From NCBI RefSeq assembly GCF_026212465.1, contig NC_080062.1:12330643-12394642 (forward strand): DNA of 64,000 bases, in the 5' to 3' direction. The translations under genes were made by a program, and so were the position numbers. Below, in pieces: positions 63,358-64,000 of the stretch. The notes under the pieces were generated by a model. The model saw nothing but the letters and a program-made list of their open reading frames with translations. It ran no database searches and had not been told where the DNA came from. Source of the DNA: Amaranthus tricolor. Lineage: Eukaryota; Streptophyta; Magnoliopsida; Caryophyllales; Amaranthaceae. Each line of letters starts with the position of its first letter. The first letter of the stretch is position 1.

Positions 63358-64000
63358 TTGTGCGTTATGATTTGTGCAAAACAAACCAAGTTCTAGCTAC
63401 ATTATGCGCAAAAGTGCAAAAAAGCATGAAAACGAATAAAATCGCAACATAAATGTAATTTCTAGCATATGAATATGATTTTCAATTCTAACCACTTCAA
63501 CACAATAATATATACCAAATAGTGTTGTGTGCCAAGATTCGTGCAAAACAAACAAAGTTTGAGCTACTTTATGCACGAAAGTGCCAAAAAAGCACAAAAA
63601 CGCATAAAATCGCAACTTAACACATAATTTCTATCATATGAGTATGAATTTCAATTAGAACCACTTCAACACAATAATTATACCAAATAGTGTTGGGCGC
63701 CAAGTTTCGTGCAAAACAAACCAAGTCTACTTTATGCGCGAAAGTGCCAAAAAAGCGTAAAACTTAACACGTAATTTCTAGCATATGACTATGATTATCA
63801 ACTCTAACCACTTCAAAACAATAATATTTGCGAAATAGTGTTGTGCGCCAAGTTCGTGCAAAACAAACCAAGTTTGAGCTACTTTATGCGCAAAAGTGCT
63901 AAAAAAGCTTCAAAACACATAAAATCATAACTTAACACGTAATATCTAGCATATAACTATGATTTTCAATTCTAACCACCTCAACCCAATAATATATGCG
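63358..64000 (+). repeat. Satellite, subfamily B-like, with shortened monomers
   Basis: About four monomers. Two are damaged. Near 63720 CCAAGTCTACTTTATG lacks part of TTTGAGC. Near 63752 AAAAGCGTAAAACTTAAC lacks the CGCATAAAATCGCAA segment. The first monomer (GTGCGTTATGATTTGTGC) differs from B1-B8. It runs off the window edge. Confidence 0.9.

Overview
The window is a plant-type satellite DNA array. I see no protein-coding gene, rRNA, tRNA or CRISPR array. About 62 kb is one AT-rich tandem repeat with a monomer of about 168-169 bp, roughly 370 copies. Period and composition suit a nucleosome-length satellite, centromeric or subtelomeric/knob-like, but nothing here decides which. A flowering plant, probably a eudicot, is suggested by the repeat type and by the one inserted element, which carries a telo-box (AAACCCTAA), a pyrimidine-rich leader and a T-rich intron. 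I do not recognise the species.

Layout. Three runs of exactly 100 N (2918-3017, 41877-41976, 63258-63357) split the window into four contigs. Bases 1-2917 carry subfamily A on the + strand. Bases 3018-41876 carry subfamily A on the - strand. Bases 41977-63257 carry subfamily B on the + strand and contain the only interruption. Bases 63358-64000 carry B-like monomers on the + strand. Both orientation flips fall exactly at gaps, so the inverted middle contig may be a scaffolding choice rather than biology. A and B differ at fixed positions: A reads ..GTGGCAAAAACGCTT..CCCTTAAAATCG.., B reads ..GTGCCAAAAAAGCTT..CGCATAAAATCG...

Higher-order structure. Monomers are arranged in higher-order repeats (HORs): a 6-mer (1012 bp) at 1-2024; a 9-mer (about 1520 bp) at about 4.1-10.9 kb; nested segmental duplications with offsets of about 2.53, 6.42 and 7.60 kb between 12 and 29 kb; a 5-mer (844 bp) at about 35.6-39.8 kb; in B an 8-mer (about 1350 bp) at 42-47.5 kb and again at 55-63 kb; and between these a very homogeneous 5-mer (844 bp) at about 47.5-55.0 kb. 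The B 5-mer can be derived from the 8-mer by one unequal exchange that fused monomer types B8 and B3, followed by about eightfold amplification.

Inserted element. Bases 58704-60271 hold a non-autonomous DNA transposon of hAT type. It has TAGGG(C/G)TG-type inverted ends, a target duplication of about 8 bp, and AAATGGGTCA-rich subterminal repeats. Between these lies about 1 kb that looks like a captured host-gene leader: telo-box, CT-rich exon, perfect AAG|GTAAGT donor, T-rich intron and TTTTTCAG acceptors. It carries no transposase.

All open reading frames of 60-84 codons in the satellite are accidental readings of the repeat unit; some cross the N gaps. None is annotated as a gene.
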